Shown here in pieces: positions 18,994-29,977 of a DNA stretch of 64,000 nucleotides (within the stretch, counting starts at the first letter, position 1; every line of letters begins with the position of its first letter). The translations under genes and the position numbers were made by a program. The notes under the pieces were generated by a model, which ran no database searches, was not told the origin of the DNA, and saw only the letters and a program-made list of their open reading frames with translations. Source of the stretch: Pseudosporangium ferrugineum (lineage in GTDB: Bacteria; Actinomycetota; Actinomycetes; Mycobacteriales; Micromonosporaceae); assembly GCF_003002065.1 (NCBI RefSeq), contig NZ_PVZG01000005.1:417660-481659 (forward strand), written 5' to 3'.

Positions 18994-19031
18994 GTTGCCC
19001 AGGCGTATCCCTATTGTTTCCGCCGTGTTAA
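18994..19031 (-). promoter_or_regulatory. GlnR operator (two a-b site pairs) upstream of glnA
   Basis: On the minus strand the sequence reads TTAAC-n6-GAAAC-n6-GATAC-n6-GCAAC, an exact spacing match to the actinomycete GlnR box (gTnAC-n6-GaAAC repeated with 22-base periodicity). It ends about 82 bases before the preferred glnA start. GlnR, an OmpR-type regulator encoded elsewhere, activates glnA under nitrogen limitation in related genera. Confidence 0.85.
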
Positions 19032-19139
19032 GGAGGCTCCCGGTTTCCGAGCCCGCGACCCTCCGGACCCTAACGCGAGCCGACGCCGTCCCGCGCCAGG
19101 ATCGATTTTCATGTACGCCCGGAGCACCGAAAAGGACGC

Positions 19140-19215
19140 CGGGAGCACCGGGAAACGACGCCCAGCCCGGGGAACGCCGCCCAGCCCGGGGAACGCCGCC
19201 CAGCCCAGGGGCGAC
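19140..19215. repeat. Short tandem repeats upstream of the RDD gene
   Basis: An 18-base unit, CCCGGGGAACGCCGCCCA, occurs about three times (19157-19205), flanked by GCCGGGAGCACCG and GCCGGGAACAGCG variants. No gene is seen between 19032 and 19279. Confidence 0.7.
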
Positions 19216-19279
19216 CGGAGCGCCGGGAACAGCGACCGGAGCTCAGAGCCGGGCAGCCCCACGATTACCCTGATCCACC

Positions 19280-19669
19280 GTGGCGACCCCCGCGTACGAC
19301 CCCACCCGGCTGCAGCCCGCCGACTTCGGCAGGCGCTTCGCCGCACTGCTCATCGACTGGGCCCTGTGCCTGCTCGCGGCCAGTTTCTACGCCGATCCAC
19401 GGGTGGTGGCGTGGCCGCCTGTGGTCGTACTCATCTTCCTGAACATGGTCTTCATCGGCCTGTTCGGCCAGACGCCGGGGATGGCGCTGGCCCGCCTGCG
19501 CTGCGTCTCGGCCGTCGACGGCGGTGCGATCGGCATGCCGAAGGGCCTGCTCCGCGGCGTCCTGCTGGCCCTGCTGATCCCCGCGGTGATCATGGACGCC
19601 GACCGCCGGGGCCTGCACGACCGCGCGGCCGGCTCGATCGTGGTCAAGCAGCAGAAGGCCACCTCCTGA
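19280..19669 (+). CDS. RDD-family membrane protein
   Basis: The protein has 129 residues and about three hydrophobic segments. The RDD signature is present: an Arg in FGRRFAALLIDW, an Asp in the first membrane segment, and the C-terminal RRGLHDRAAGSIVV block. The segment FGQTPGMALARLRCVSAVDG is typical of the family. The molecular role of these proteins is mostly unknown. The gene is regularly found between DUF4191 and glnA in actinobacteria. The start is GTG at 19280. The last 13 codons are duplicated 59 bases downstream (see the repeat entry). Confidence 0.88.
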   Translation: MATPAYDPTRLQPADFGRRFAALLIDWALCLLAASFYADPRVVAWPPVVVLIFLNMVFIGLFGQTPGMALARLRCVSAVDGGAIGMPKGLLRGVLLALLIPAVIMDADRRGLHDRAAGSIVVKQQKATS

Positions 19670-19732
19670 GGCCACACGAACACCCCGCCAGCTCCACCGT
19701 CGTCAAGCAGCAGAAGATCAGCTCCTGAGGCC
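19628..19732. repeat. 59-base-offset duplication of the RDD gene tail
   Basis: The bases coding GSIVVKQQKATS-stop (to 19669) reappear as SSTVVKQQKISS-stop (to 19728), 59 bases further on, and both are followed by GGCC. The second copy is not joined to the gene and also supplies the stop codon and last codons of the convergent glycosyltransferase gene. Confidence 0.85.
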
Positions 19733-20896
19733 GCGGGCCCCCACCAACGCACCGTCCGCGCCCGCCTCGGCAGGCGCGTCCCGGGCCGTACCCGCGTCCA
19801 CCGGCATCGCCACCAGCATCAGCGCTCCGAACAGTACGTACAGGTTCGCGCCCACCATCGCGAGTGGCGGCTTGGGGCCGGCCTCGTACAGGAAGGTCAT
19901 CCGGGTGCAGACCAGGCCGTAGAAGGCCGCCCCGGTCCAGAAGATCCAGCGGTGGCCGCGGGCCACCTCGACGCAGCGGACCAGGGCCGGCAGCAGCCAC
20001 ACGCAGTGGTGGACCCAGGTCACCGGGCTGATCAGGCAGCCCAGGATGCCGGTCAGGGCCAGGCCGCCCAGCGGGTCGGCCGCGCGTACCCGCCAGGCCC
20101 AGACGGCCAGGGCGAGCAGGACGCAGGCGATCCAGACCTGGGATTCGACGTCGTCGAACGGCAGCCGGGCCAGCATGCCGCGCAGGGACTGGTTGGAGAC
20201 GTACTCGAGGTTGCCGACCCGGTTGGTGTCCCAGAGCGCGGCCGTCCAGAACTCGCGGGAGGCGTCCGGCCAGAGGGCCGCGGGCAGCAGGGTGGCCACC
20301 GCGGCGGCGCCGATCGCCGTGGCCGCGGCCCGCCAGCGCCGGGTGACCAGCAGATACAGGATGAAGACGCCGGGGGTCAGCTTGATCGCGGTGGCCAGCC
20401 CGATGCCCACGCCCGCCCAGCGGCGGCCCTTCGCCACGCCGAGCAGGACGTCGCCGGCCACCAGGGCGAGCAGCAGGAGGTTGACCTGGCCGAAGCCGAA
20501 GGTCTCGCGGACCGGCTCGAAGAAGAGCGCGAGGCAGGACGCGGCGGCCAGGGCGTACCGGGGGTTCCAGCCGCGGCGGCGGATCAGCGGGACGAGGAAC
20601 CACCACGTGACCAGCACCGTGGTGGCGACGGTCGCGACGGAGGCGATCGTGGCGATCAGCCACAGCGGCAGGTAGGCCATCGGCGCCATGACCAGCGCGG
20701 CGAACGGCGGATAGGTGAACCCGTACGGTGTCCCCGGGGTGAGGTAGTCGTAGACCATGCCCCCGTCGCGGAACCAGTAGCGGACGGCCCCGGCGTAGAC
20801 GCTCGAGTCGAAGTAGAAGTGGTAGACGGCCGACCAGCCGAGCCCGACCGCCGCGACGGCCACCAGGACGGCGAGGATCATGGTGCGGCGGGTCAC
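19718..20896 (-). CDS. Glycosyltransferase family 87 / DUF2029 membrane protein
   Basis: This 392-residue polytopic protein (about ten membrane segments) belongs to the GT-C class that adds mannose or arabinose from polyprenyl-phosphate sugars outside the membrane. Seen are FYFDSSVYAGAVRYW with an acidic residue in the first loop, YGFTYPPFAALVMAP, FGFGQVNLLLLALV, GIGLATAIKLTP and SPVTWVHHCVWLLPAL, the classic DUF2029/PimE-like order. The precise acceptor cannot be read from sequence. The GTG at 20896 overlaps the stop of the preceding gene (GTGA), so it is the last gene of an overlapping operon that starts with glnE or earlier. Its 3' end lies in the duplicated RDD tail. Confidence 0.85.
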   Translation of the reverse strand: MTRRTMILAVLVAVAAVGLGWSAVYHFYFDSSVYAGAVRYWFRDGGMVYDYLTPGTPYGFTYPPFAALVMAPMAYLPLWLIATIASVATVATTVLVTWWFLVPLIRRRGWNPRYALAAASCLALFFEPVRETFGFGQVNLLLLALVAGDVLLGVAKGRRWAGVGIGLATAIKLTPGVFILYLLVTRRWRAAATAIGAAAVATLLPAALWPDASREFWTAALWDTNRVGNLEYVSNQSLRGMLARLPFDDVESQVWIACVLLALAVWAWRVRAADPLGGLALTGILGCLISPVTWVHHCVWLLPALVRCVEVARGHRWIFWTGAAFYGLVCTRMTFLYEAGPKPPLAMVGANLYVLFGALMLVAMPVDAGTARDAPAEAGADGALVGARGLRS

Positions 20897-22286
20897 GCGA
20901 CCACCCTACGGTCCACGCGGCGGCGCACCGCGACCACCACGGCCGTGACCAGCGCCGCGGTGACGACGAACGCGCCCGGCACCCGGGTGTAGAGCGCCCA
21001 GTTGTAGCCGGCGGGGGTGGTGAGCGTCGCCGCGAAGGCGCACAGGCCGAGCAGCCACCGGTGTTCCGCCCGGACGGCGGCGAGGACGGCGAGCGGCCAG
21101 GTCGCGTACCAGGGATGGAAGACCGGGGCGCACAGGACCGTGGCGGCGAGGGCCAGCCCGGCCCCGGTGATCGCGTCGCCGCGCCGGGCCCGCCACCAGA
21201 GCAGGACCAGGACGACGGCCAGGACCACCACCCCGATCAACCGCGTCACGGGTACGGCGGGCAGCCCCGTCACCGCCTCGACGACCAGCCCGACGGCGGT
21301 GGGCGGCGATCCCCACGTCACGGTGTCGCCGCTGCGCAGCAGTCCGGTGACCCACCCGGCCCCACGCCCCGACAGGCCGGCGAGGGCGACCGTGGCGAGC
21401 ACCAGTCCCCCGCCGACGGCCACGGCCGGCCGCCACAGCTCCCGCAGGCGCCTGTCGGGCCCGGGCAGCGCCGCCAGCACCGCGAACGGCACGACGACGA
21501 TCGCGGTCGCCTTCACGCCGACCGCCAGCCCGAGCACCACCCCGGCGAGAACCAGCCGGGCGGAACCGGGGGTTTCCGGCTGTGCCGCGGCGGCGAGCAC
21601 GAGGCCGGCGACGATCAGACCCGCCATGACGGCGTCGTTGTGCGCCCCGGACACGAGGTGGATCAGCACGAGGGGGCACGCCAGGACCAGCCAGGTCGCC
21701 CTCGCCGGGTCCGCGCCGCGACTCCGGGCGAGCGCCGGCACCGCGACCGCCAGCAGCGCCACCCCCGCCAGCGCGACGATCCGCAGGCCGGCCACGACCC
21801 CGGTGAGCGACTCCCCGGCAACCGCCACCACGCGGGCGGCCAGCATCAGGAAGAGCGGTCCGTACGGCGCCGGCGAGTCGACCCACGACGTCGCCACCGA
21901 GCCCAGCCACGGGCAGCCGGAGCCGCCCACGCCGGCCGCGTACGGGTCGCCGCCGGCGTGCTGGACGAAGCCCTGGCACGCGTACGAATAAACGTCCGCG
22001 CTGCCCAGCGGCAGGAACGGGAGCACCGGCAGGAACCACAGCCCGGCGGTCAGCAGGGCCCAGCGCGTCGACGGGACCGCGTGCCGCCCGACCCACCACG
22101 CCGTGATCAGCAGCGCCATGCCCAGCACCCACAGCACCGGCAGCAGCACCCCGCGCTGCCCGCTGAGCAGGGTCCCCGGGTTGATGCTCGGCACCCGTGC
22201 GAACCCCGACCCGCCGAGGTAGGCGGTCCCGGCCGTGGCGACGCTGCCGGCGAACCCGCCCCACCGCACGAGCCGCGGGCCGGCGA

Positions 22287-22290
<4 letters not shown>
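20893..22290 (-). CDS. MptB-like polyprenol-phosphomannose-dependent mannosyltransferase
   Basis: This 465-residue, highly hydrophobic protein carries the signature SADVYSYACQGFVQHAGGDPY, then DSPAPYGPLFLMLA, HLVSGAHNDAVMAGL, LAVGVKATAIVVVPFA, WGSPPTAVGLVV and FHPWYATWPLAVLAA. These are landmarks of the alpha-1,6-mannosyltransferase MptB group, which builds lipomannan-type glycans. The GTG at 22290 overlaps the upstream stop (GTGA); its own stop overlaps the next start the same way. The frame stays open upstream antisense to other DNA, but the N-terminus IAGPRLVRWGGFAGS matches the paralogue upstream. It is the second of two adjacent MptB-like genes. Confidence 0.82.
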
Positions 22291-24190
<1,900 letters not shown>

Positions 24191-24194
<4 letters not shown>

Positions 24195-25597
24195 GGGTTG
24201 GCCCGCAGGATCGTCACTCCCTCGACGACCGTGCCGAGGTGGTAGTGGGCGGCCAGGTCCGCGGCGATCCCGCCGCTCGGGTCGACCGCGCCCGGGGGCG
24301 TGTCGAGGACCACGAGCGTGGGGCGCTGCGGTGACGTCAGCATGGCGCGCAGCCGGGGCAGCGCGTCCGGGATCTTGTCGATCGGCTTTCCCCACAGGTA
24401 CGGATACGGTGACTCGCGGTCGGCCGCGAAGTAGAGGTAGGCCTCCGACTCCAGGACGTAGATGCGCTCGTCCGGCGTGGTGGATTCCCTGATCACGGCC
24501 GCGATCCGGTCGTCTCGGGCGGCCAGCGCATCGTACGGGACGGCCTGCGCCCGGCGCCCCGGCGACATGACCGCGAGCGCCGCCAGCCACACCAGCGTGG
24601 GCAGCACGACGGCGGCGGCGAGGGCCCGGCGCCGCCACGGCGAGGCGAGGCCGGCCACCGCCGCCGCGGCGAGCAGGACGAGGGCCGGGAGCGGCTGGAC
24701 GAAGTAGTGCGGCCAGTACGAGCCGCCGAGGTTGATGCCCACGAAGCCGGCCGCCAGCCACGCACCGAGCAACCACCGGCCGCCCCGGTCGAAGCGGCGC
24801 CAGCCGAGGACGGCCACGAGGACCAGCAGCGTCAGGTCGAGGGCGATGTCGCCGGCGTGGCGGCCGAGGTCGGTCCAGCGGGTGGAGGCGTTGGAGCCGT
24901 CGCCGCCCATGGCGGACAGCTGATATCCGACGAGCGCGGTCCAGTAGAAGTGCCAGCCCACCGCGATGCCGTGCAGCACCGACGCCAGCAACGGCAGCGC
25001 CGCGGCCGAGAGGAAGGCCGCCGCGGCCCGCCCGCTGCGCGCGAGCGCGACGATGACGAGCCCCACGACCAGGCCGTCGATGCCGGACTGCTTCATGGTC
25101 AGGGCCAGACCGGCGCAGATCCCGGCCGCCGCGAGCACCCACAGCGGCCGGTCGCGCCGCCACCACCAGACGGCGAACGCGATGGCCACCGTCGACGGGA
25201 TGCTCGCGAGCAGTTCGCCGTTGAAGGTCATGCCCTCGAGGTGCGGGGCGAGCCCGGCAATCGCGTAGATCCAGGCCGCCGCGATCCCCACCGCCCGGCC
25301 GGCCAGCAGCCAGCCGATCGCCGCCAGCGCGACCGTGATGATCGCGCCGCCGGCGACCATGCCGGCCCGGATGGTCCAGCCCGAGTCGTCGATCGCCAGC
25401 AGCGCCCGGTACGTCAGCAGCAGCCCCTGCGGCCGGTCGAGCCACGCGGTGTCGTAGAGGCGGTCGCCGCGGGCCCACTGCCGGGCCACGTACGCGTAGC
25501 CGCCCTCGTCCGTCGACAGCCCGGTGAAGACGAACGGCAGCCGCACCAGCACCGCGACCACCACCGCGCCGAGGACCGCCCGGTGCCGGTCAAGCAT
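24191..25597 (-). CDS. GT39/PMT-like membrane glycosyltransferase
   Basis: This 468-residue protein has about ten membrane segments. The first loop reads STDEGGYAYVARQWARGDRL, with the Asp-Glu typical of ArnT/PMT-like GT-C enzymes, then DRPQGLLLTYR, GMTFNGELLASIP and MKQSGIDGLVVGL. A soluble C-terminal part (VIRESTTPDERIYVLESEAY, ADRESPYPYLW) follows the membrane domain. The sugar and acceptor are unknown. The ATG at 25597 lies inside the end of glnE (8-base overlap), and its stop overlaps the next start, so it is translated with both neighbours. Confidence 0.82.
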
Positions 25598-28500
25598 CGA
25601 GCACGCGCTCCATCGCCGCCCGCGACCGCCGGGTGATGCGCAGGTAGCGGTCGACGAACTCGCCCGGGTCGCCGCCGCCGAGGATCTGCACCACGCCGGC
25701 CAGCTCCGGGCCGTGCCGGGGCAGCTGGTCGGTGGGGCGCCCGCGGACCAGGGTGAGCGCGTTGCGCACCCGGGCGGCCAGCGTCCAGCCCGCGGTCATC
25801 GCGGCCGCGTCCACCCGGTCGACGAGTTTCGCCTCGAGCTCCGCCGTGAGCGCGTCCAGCGTGCGGGTGCACCGCAGGCCCTCCAGCGCGTACGCGTGCC
25901 GCAACTGCACCAGCTGCACCGCCCACTCGACGTCGGCGAGCCCGCCCCGGCCGAGTTTCGCGTGCGTGTTGGGGTCGGCGCCGCGGGGCATCCGCTCGGT
26001 CTCCACCCGGGCCTTGATCCGCCGGATCTCGACGACCTGTTCGCGGGTCAGCCCGCCGTCCGGGTAGCGCATGCCGTCGGCGAGCTGCTCGAAGCGGCGG
26101 CCGAGCTCCGCGTCGCCGCAGACGAACCGGGCCCGCAGCAGCGCCTGCGACTCCCACACCTTCGACCAGCGGGCGTAATACTGCGCGTACGCGTTGAGGC
26201 TGCGCACCAGCGGCCCCTGCCGGCCCTCGGGACGCAGGTCGGCGTCCACGCCCAGCGGCGGGTCGGGCGCCGGGGCGCCGAGCGCGCGGCGCAGCTCCTC
26301 GGCGATGGCCTGGGCCGCGGCGCCGGCCTGTCCCTCCGGGCCGTCCTCCGGCGGCTCGTAGACGAAGAGCACGTCGGCGTCGGAGGGGTAGCTCATCTCG
26401 TATCCGCCGAGGCGGCCCATGCCGATGACCGCGAAGCGCAGCCCGTCCGGGCCCGGGTGGACCCGCCGCGCCGCGGCCAGCGCCGCGCCCAGGGTCGCGT
26501 CGGTGACGTCGGACAGGGCGGTGCCGATGGCGTGCACGTCGAGCGGGTGGGCGGGGGCCAGCTCGCCGGCCTCGCTCAGGATGTCGGCGCAGGCGAGCCG
26601 GAACAGCTCGCGGCGGCGCAGGGCGCGCACGGCGGCGATGGCCGGGGCGGGGTCGGTGGCGCCGTCGCGCAGATGCCGTTCGACCGCGGCCAGGAAGCCG
26701 TCGCGCAGCACCTCGCGCGGGCGAGGCTGAAGCTCGGCGTCGTCCGCGAGCAGGCGCAGCGCCTCCGGGTCGCGGGTGAGCAGATCGGTCGCGTACCGGG
26801 ACAGGCTGATCACCCGGGCCAGCCGGCGGGCGACCGGGCCGCCGTCGCGCAGCAGGCGCAGATACCAGGGGGTGCTGCCGAGCTTGTCGGACACGTGCCG
26901 GTAGTTCAGCAGCCCGCGGTCGGGTTCGGGGCCGTCCGCGAACTCCTGCAGCAGCATCGGCAGCAGGGTGCGCTGGATGGCCGCGGTGCGGCTGACCCCG
27001 CCGGTCAGCGCCTGGAGGTGCCGCAGCGCGCCGGCCGGGTCGGCGAAGCCGAGGATCTCCAGGCGACGGCCGGCCGACTCGGTGGTCATCCGCAGCGCCT
27101 CGGCGGGCACCCGGGCCACCGCCTCGAGCAGCGGCTGGTAGAGCAGCTTGACGTGCAGGCGCCGGACCTGCGCCGCGTGGCTCACCCAGTCGGAGCGGAA
27201 CGCCTCGACCGCGTCGCGGCCGGCCAGCGCCTTGTAGCCCAGGGCCGCGGCGAGCCAGCGCAGGGCCGCCGGGTCGTCCGGGACGGTGTGCGTACGCCGG
27301 AGGTTCTGCAGCTGCAACCGATGCTCGACGGTACGCAGGAAGCGATACCCCCGCAGCAGCGTCTCGCCGTCCTCGCGGCCCACGTAGCCGCCGGCGACCA
27401 GGGCGCGCAGGGCGGGCAGCGTGCCGCCGTCGCGCAGGCTCTCGTCGACGCGGCCGTGCACGAGCTGGAGCAGTTGCACGGCGAACTCGATGTCGCGCAG
27501 GCCGCCGGGGCCGCGCTTGATCTCCCGGTCGACCTCCTTCGGCGGCACGTTGGCGATGATCTTGCGGCGCATGTCGCGGACGTCGGCGACCGCCTCGGGG
27601 CGCTCGGCGGCGTGCCACACGAGCGGCGCCAGGTCGTCGATCCATTCCCGGGCGAGACCCAGGTCGCCGGCCGCCGGGCGGGCCTTCAGCAGGGCCTGGA
27701 ATTCCCACGTACGGGCCCAGCGGCGGTAGTAGGCCTGGTGGCTGGCGAGCGTGCGGACCAGGGGGCCGCGGCTGCCCTCGGGCCGCAGGGCGGCGTCGAC
27801 CGGCCACGCGACCAGCCCGCACACCTCGATCAGCTTCGCCGCGACGGTGGTGCCGGCGGACAGGTCCTCGTCGCCGGCGGCCACGAAGATGACGTCCACG
27901 TCGGACACGTAGTTGAGCTCGCCACCGCCGCACTTGCCCATCGCGACGACCGCCAGCCGCGGCTCCGCGGTGCCCTCGGGAAGGCCGGCGACGGCGATCG
28001 CATACGCCGCCGCCAGGGTCTCGTCGGCCAGCCGGGACAGGGCGGCCATCGTCGGCTCCAGCCCGCGTCCCCCGGTCAGGTCCGCGGCCACGATCCGCAG
28101 CAGCGCGATCCGGTACGCCGCCCGTAGCGCCGCCACGGTCGGCGGCCCCTCGCCGGTGGAGTCGCCGAACTCCAGGCGCCCCTCGGCGTTCGGCGGCAGG
28201 CCGGTCTTGCCGGTGGCGAGGACCCGCCACTGGTCGTGGTTGGCGACGAGGTGATCGCCCAGCGCGCTGGAGGCACCGAGCACCGCGATCAGCCGGCGGC
28301 GCAGCCCGGCGTCGCCGGCCAGGGCGGTCAGGATCGCCTCGGCGGCCGGACCGGCGGCGATCTCCTCGCCCGGGCCGGTAACCGGGCCGCCGTTGCCGCG
28401 CAGCGCCGCCCGCGACGCCGCGTCGACCAGCCGGTGCAGCTGGCGCAGCGCGAGGGTCGGGTCGGCGGCACGGGACAGGGCCTGGAGCAGTTCCCCCGCC

Positions 28501-28625
28501 TCGGGGTCGACCGGCTCCTGCGCCTCCGGGTTCCACAGCCGCAGCCCGCCGGGGCCGAGCAGGTCGGCCGCGCGGGCGCCGTTGTCGGCGAAGCCGTACC
28601 GGGCGAGCCGGCTGGGCCTGGTCAC
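25590..28625 (-). CDS. glnE: Bifunctional glutamine synthetase adenylyltransferase/deadenylase
   Basis: GlnE controls glutamine synthetase by adding and removing AMP at the GlnA tyrosine. The 1011-residue length is normal. Both nucleotidyltransferase cores are visible: the N-terminal deadenylase LAVVAMGKCGGGELNYVSDV (around residue 230) and the C-terminal adenylylase FAVIGMGRLGGYEMSYPSDA (around 740), each with the G-G-x(n)-S-D-x-D pattern. RGPGGLRDIEFAVQLLQL and GRGGLADVEWAVQLVQLRHA are the paired glutamate-binding family repeats. The GTG at 28625 is one base after the stop of the upstream amidotransferase gene. Downstream it overlaps four membrane glycosyltransferase genes, an unusual partnership. 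Confidence 0.96.
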   Translation of the reverse strand: MTRPSRLARYGFADNGARAADLLGPGGLRLWNPEAQEPVDPEAGELLQALSRAADPTLALRQLHRLVDAASRAALRGNGGPVTGPGEEIAAGPAAEAILTALAGDAGLRRRLIAVLGASSALGDHLVANHDQWRVLATGKTGLPPNAEGRLEFGDSTGEGPPTVAALRAAYRIALLRIVAADLTGGRGLEPTMAALSRLADETLAAAYAIAVAGLPEGTAEPRLAVVAMGKCGGGELNYVSDVDVIFVAAGDEDLSAGTTVAAKLIEVCGLVAWPVDAALRPEGSRGPLVRTLASHQAYYRRWARTWEFQALLKARPAAGDLGLAREWIDDLAPLVWHAAERPEAVADVRDMRRKIIANVPPKEVDREIKRGPGGLRDIEFAVQLLQLVHGRVDESLRDGGTLPALRALVAGGYVGREDGETLLRGYRFLRTVEHRLQLQNLRRTHTVPDDPAALRWLAAALGYKALAGRDAVEAFRSDWVSHAAQVRRLHVKLLYQPLLEAVARVPAEALRMTTESAGRRLEILGFADPAGALRHLQALTGGVSRTAAIQRTLLPMLLQEFADGPEPDRGLLNYRHVSDKLGSTPWYLRLLRDGGPVARRLARVISLSRYATDLLTRDPEALRLLADDAELQPRPREVLRDGFLAAVERHLRDGATDPAPAIAAVRALRRRELFRLACADILSEAGELAPAHPLDVHAIGTALSDVTDATLGAALAAARRVHPGPDGLRFAVIGMGRLGGYEMSYPSDADVLFVYEPPEDGPEGQAGAAAQAIAEELRRALGAPAPDPPLGVDADLRPEGRQGPLVRSLNAYAQYYARWSKVWESQALLRARFVCGDAELGRRFEQLADGMRYPDGGLTREQVVEIRRIKARVETERMPRGADPNTHAKLGRGGLADVEWAVQLVQLRHAYALEGLRCTRTLDALTAELEAKLVDRVDAAAMTAGWTLAARVRNALTLVRGRPTDQLPRHGPELAGVVQILGGGDPGEFVDRYLRITRRSRAAMERVLDA

Positions 28626-28626
28626 C

Positions 28627-29412
28627 TCAGTGGCCGAGGAGCGGGAGGGTGCGCGGGGTGCCCGGCACCGGGATGTCCGCGTCGGGCAGCTCGCCCAGCG
28701 CCAGCGCGGCGAACCGGGCCACGAACGGCTGCCAGACCTCCTCGACGTCGGCCAGCACGTCCGCGGTCGCCACGACGACGGCCTCGGGGTCGTACCCGAG
28801 CTCCTCGAGGACCGCGTGGTCGGAACGGGCCCACGCGGCGATCATGTCGGCGTCGCACTCGATGTGGAACTGGAGGCCCCAGGCCCGGTCGCCGAGGCGG
28901 AACGCCTGGTGCGGGTAGCGGGTGGAGGCGGCGAGCAGGACCGCGCCGATCGGCAGCTCGGTGATCTCGTCGACGTGCCACTGCACCACGTCGGGCAGCA
29001 GCGGCACCCACTTGAACAGCGGATCGCCGTCGGCCGCGTCCCGGCGCCCGACCAGCCCCGGGCCGATCTCCGGGCCGGAGGTGCTGCGCTCCACCAGGCC
29101 GCCGTGCGCCTGGGCGAGCAGCTGCGCGCCCAGGCAGACGCCCAGCGTGGGCACGTGATGGCGGACGGCCTTGCGCAGCAGCCCCTCGGTCGCCGGGAAC
29201 CACGGCGCGCCGGGCCGGCCCTCCGCGTCGGCGTAGGCGCTCTGGTCGCCGCCGAGCACGACCAGGGCCAGGAAGCCGTCGAGCGAGTCGGGCAGCGGCT
29301 CACCCGCGTGCGGCCGCACGACGGTCAGGTCGAGGCCGGCCTCGGCGAACCAGTCGCCGAGCCGGCGCAGATCGTCGGACGGGTCGTTCTCGATCACCAG
29401 TGCAGTAGCCAC
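28627..29412 (-). CDS. Class I glutamine amidotransferase-like protein
   Basis: The 261-residue protein has the triad-type fold: the nucleophile Cys in TLGVCLGAQLLAQAHGG, WGLQFHIECD with the His, and the downstream acidic residue. It lacks a synthetase partner domain and resembles the stand-alone GMP-synthase-like (GuaA N-terminal-like) amidotransferases. Whether it hydrolyses glutamine or another gamma-glutamyl compound is unknown. Its stop is one base from the glnE start, so the two are co-translated, which suggests a glutamine-related role. The start is GTG at 29412, with alternatives not apparent. Confidence 0.85.
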   Translation of the reverse strand: MATALVIENDPSDDLRRLGDWFAEAGLDLTVVRPHAGEPLPDSLDGFLALVVLGGDQSAYADAEGRPGAPWFPATEGLLRKAVRHHVPTLGVCLGAQLLAQAHGGLVERSTSGPEIGPGLVGRRDAADGDPLFKWVPLLPDVVQWHVDEITELPIGAVLLAASTRYPHQAFRLGDRAWGLQFHIECDADMIAAWARSDHAVLEELGYDPEAVVVATADVLADVEEVWQPFVARFAALALGELPDADIPVPGTPRTLPLLGH

Positions 29413-29473
29413 CCGTCGAGGCTATCCGGTGGGTCCGACACCGCGTCCGGGCAACCCCGCCACGGCGGGGCCG

Positions 29474-29899
29474 TCAGGCGATGCAGGCGCAGACGATGAG
29501 CGCCGCGCCGAAGTGCGAGGCGGCGCTGACCAGGGCGCCCGGGTGCCGTTCCTGGCTGCAGATGACCTCGCCGAGCTTGCCCGGGGTCATCCAGTCGAGC
29601 ACCAGGAAGGCGAGCGCCATCACGCCGATGCCGAGCACGCCGAAGAGCGCCGTCGACGCCAGGCCCTCGCCGAAGTTGGTGTAGCTGGTGAAGACCGCGG
29701 TGAACACGATCGCGGCGATGCCCAGCTGGTTGGCGGCCAGCAGCAGGGCGGCGTTCGGGTTCTTCTCCACCCAGATGAGGTCGCGGAGCTTGCCCGGGGT
29801 CAGCAGATCGACGAGCACGAAGCCGAGGGCCATCAGCCCGATGCCCACCGCGCCGAACACGATGCTGCGCCCGGCACCCTCAAGCAGATTCTCCAGCAC
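29474..29899 (-). CDS. DUF350 membrane protein
   Basis: The protein has 141 residues and four membrane segments in two internal repeats: each half holds a VGIGLMALGFVLVDLLTPGK- or LGIGVMALAFLVLDWMTPGK-type segment followed by L-(R/G)-(D/E)-(L/V)-I. This is the DUF350 pattern. The family is of unknown function and is sometimes linked to membrane or stress proteins. The GTG at 29899 has GAGGGAGAA just upstream. It stands alone, 62 bases from the amidotransferase and 79 from glnA2, and may share their transcript. Confidence 0.88.
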   Translation of the reverse strand: MLENLLEGAGRSIVFGAVGIGLMALGFVLVDLLTPGKLRDLIWVEKNPNAALLLAANQLGIAAIVFTAVFTSYTNFGEGLASTALFGVLGIGVMALAFLVLDWMTPGKLGEVICSQERHPGALVSAASHFGAALIVCACIA

Positions 29900-29977
29900 G
29901 ATTTCTCCCTCGTAGAACGTCCGAGGGCACCGTATCCGACCAGCGCACGGGGGTGATCCACCGGCCGGGCGAAAGTG

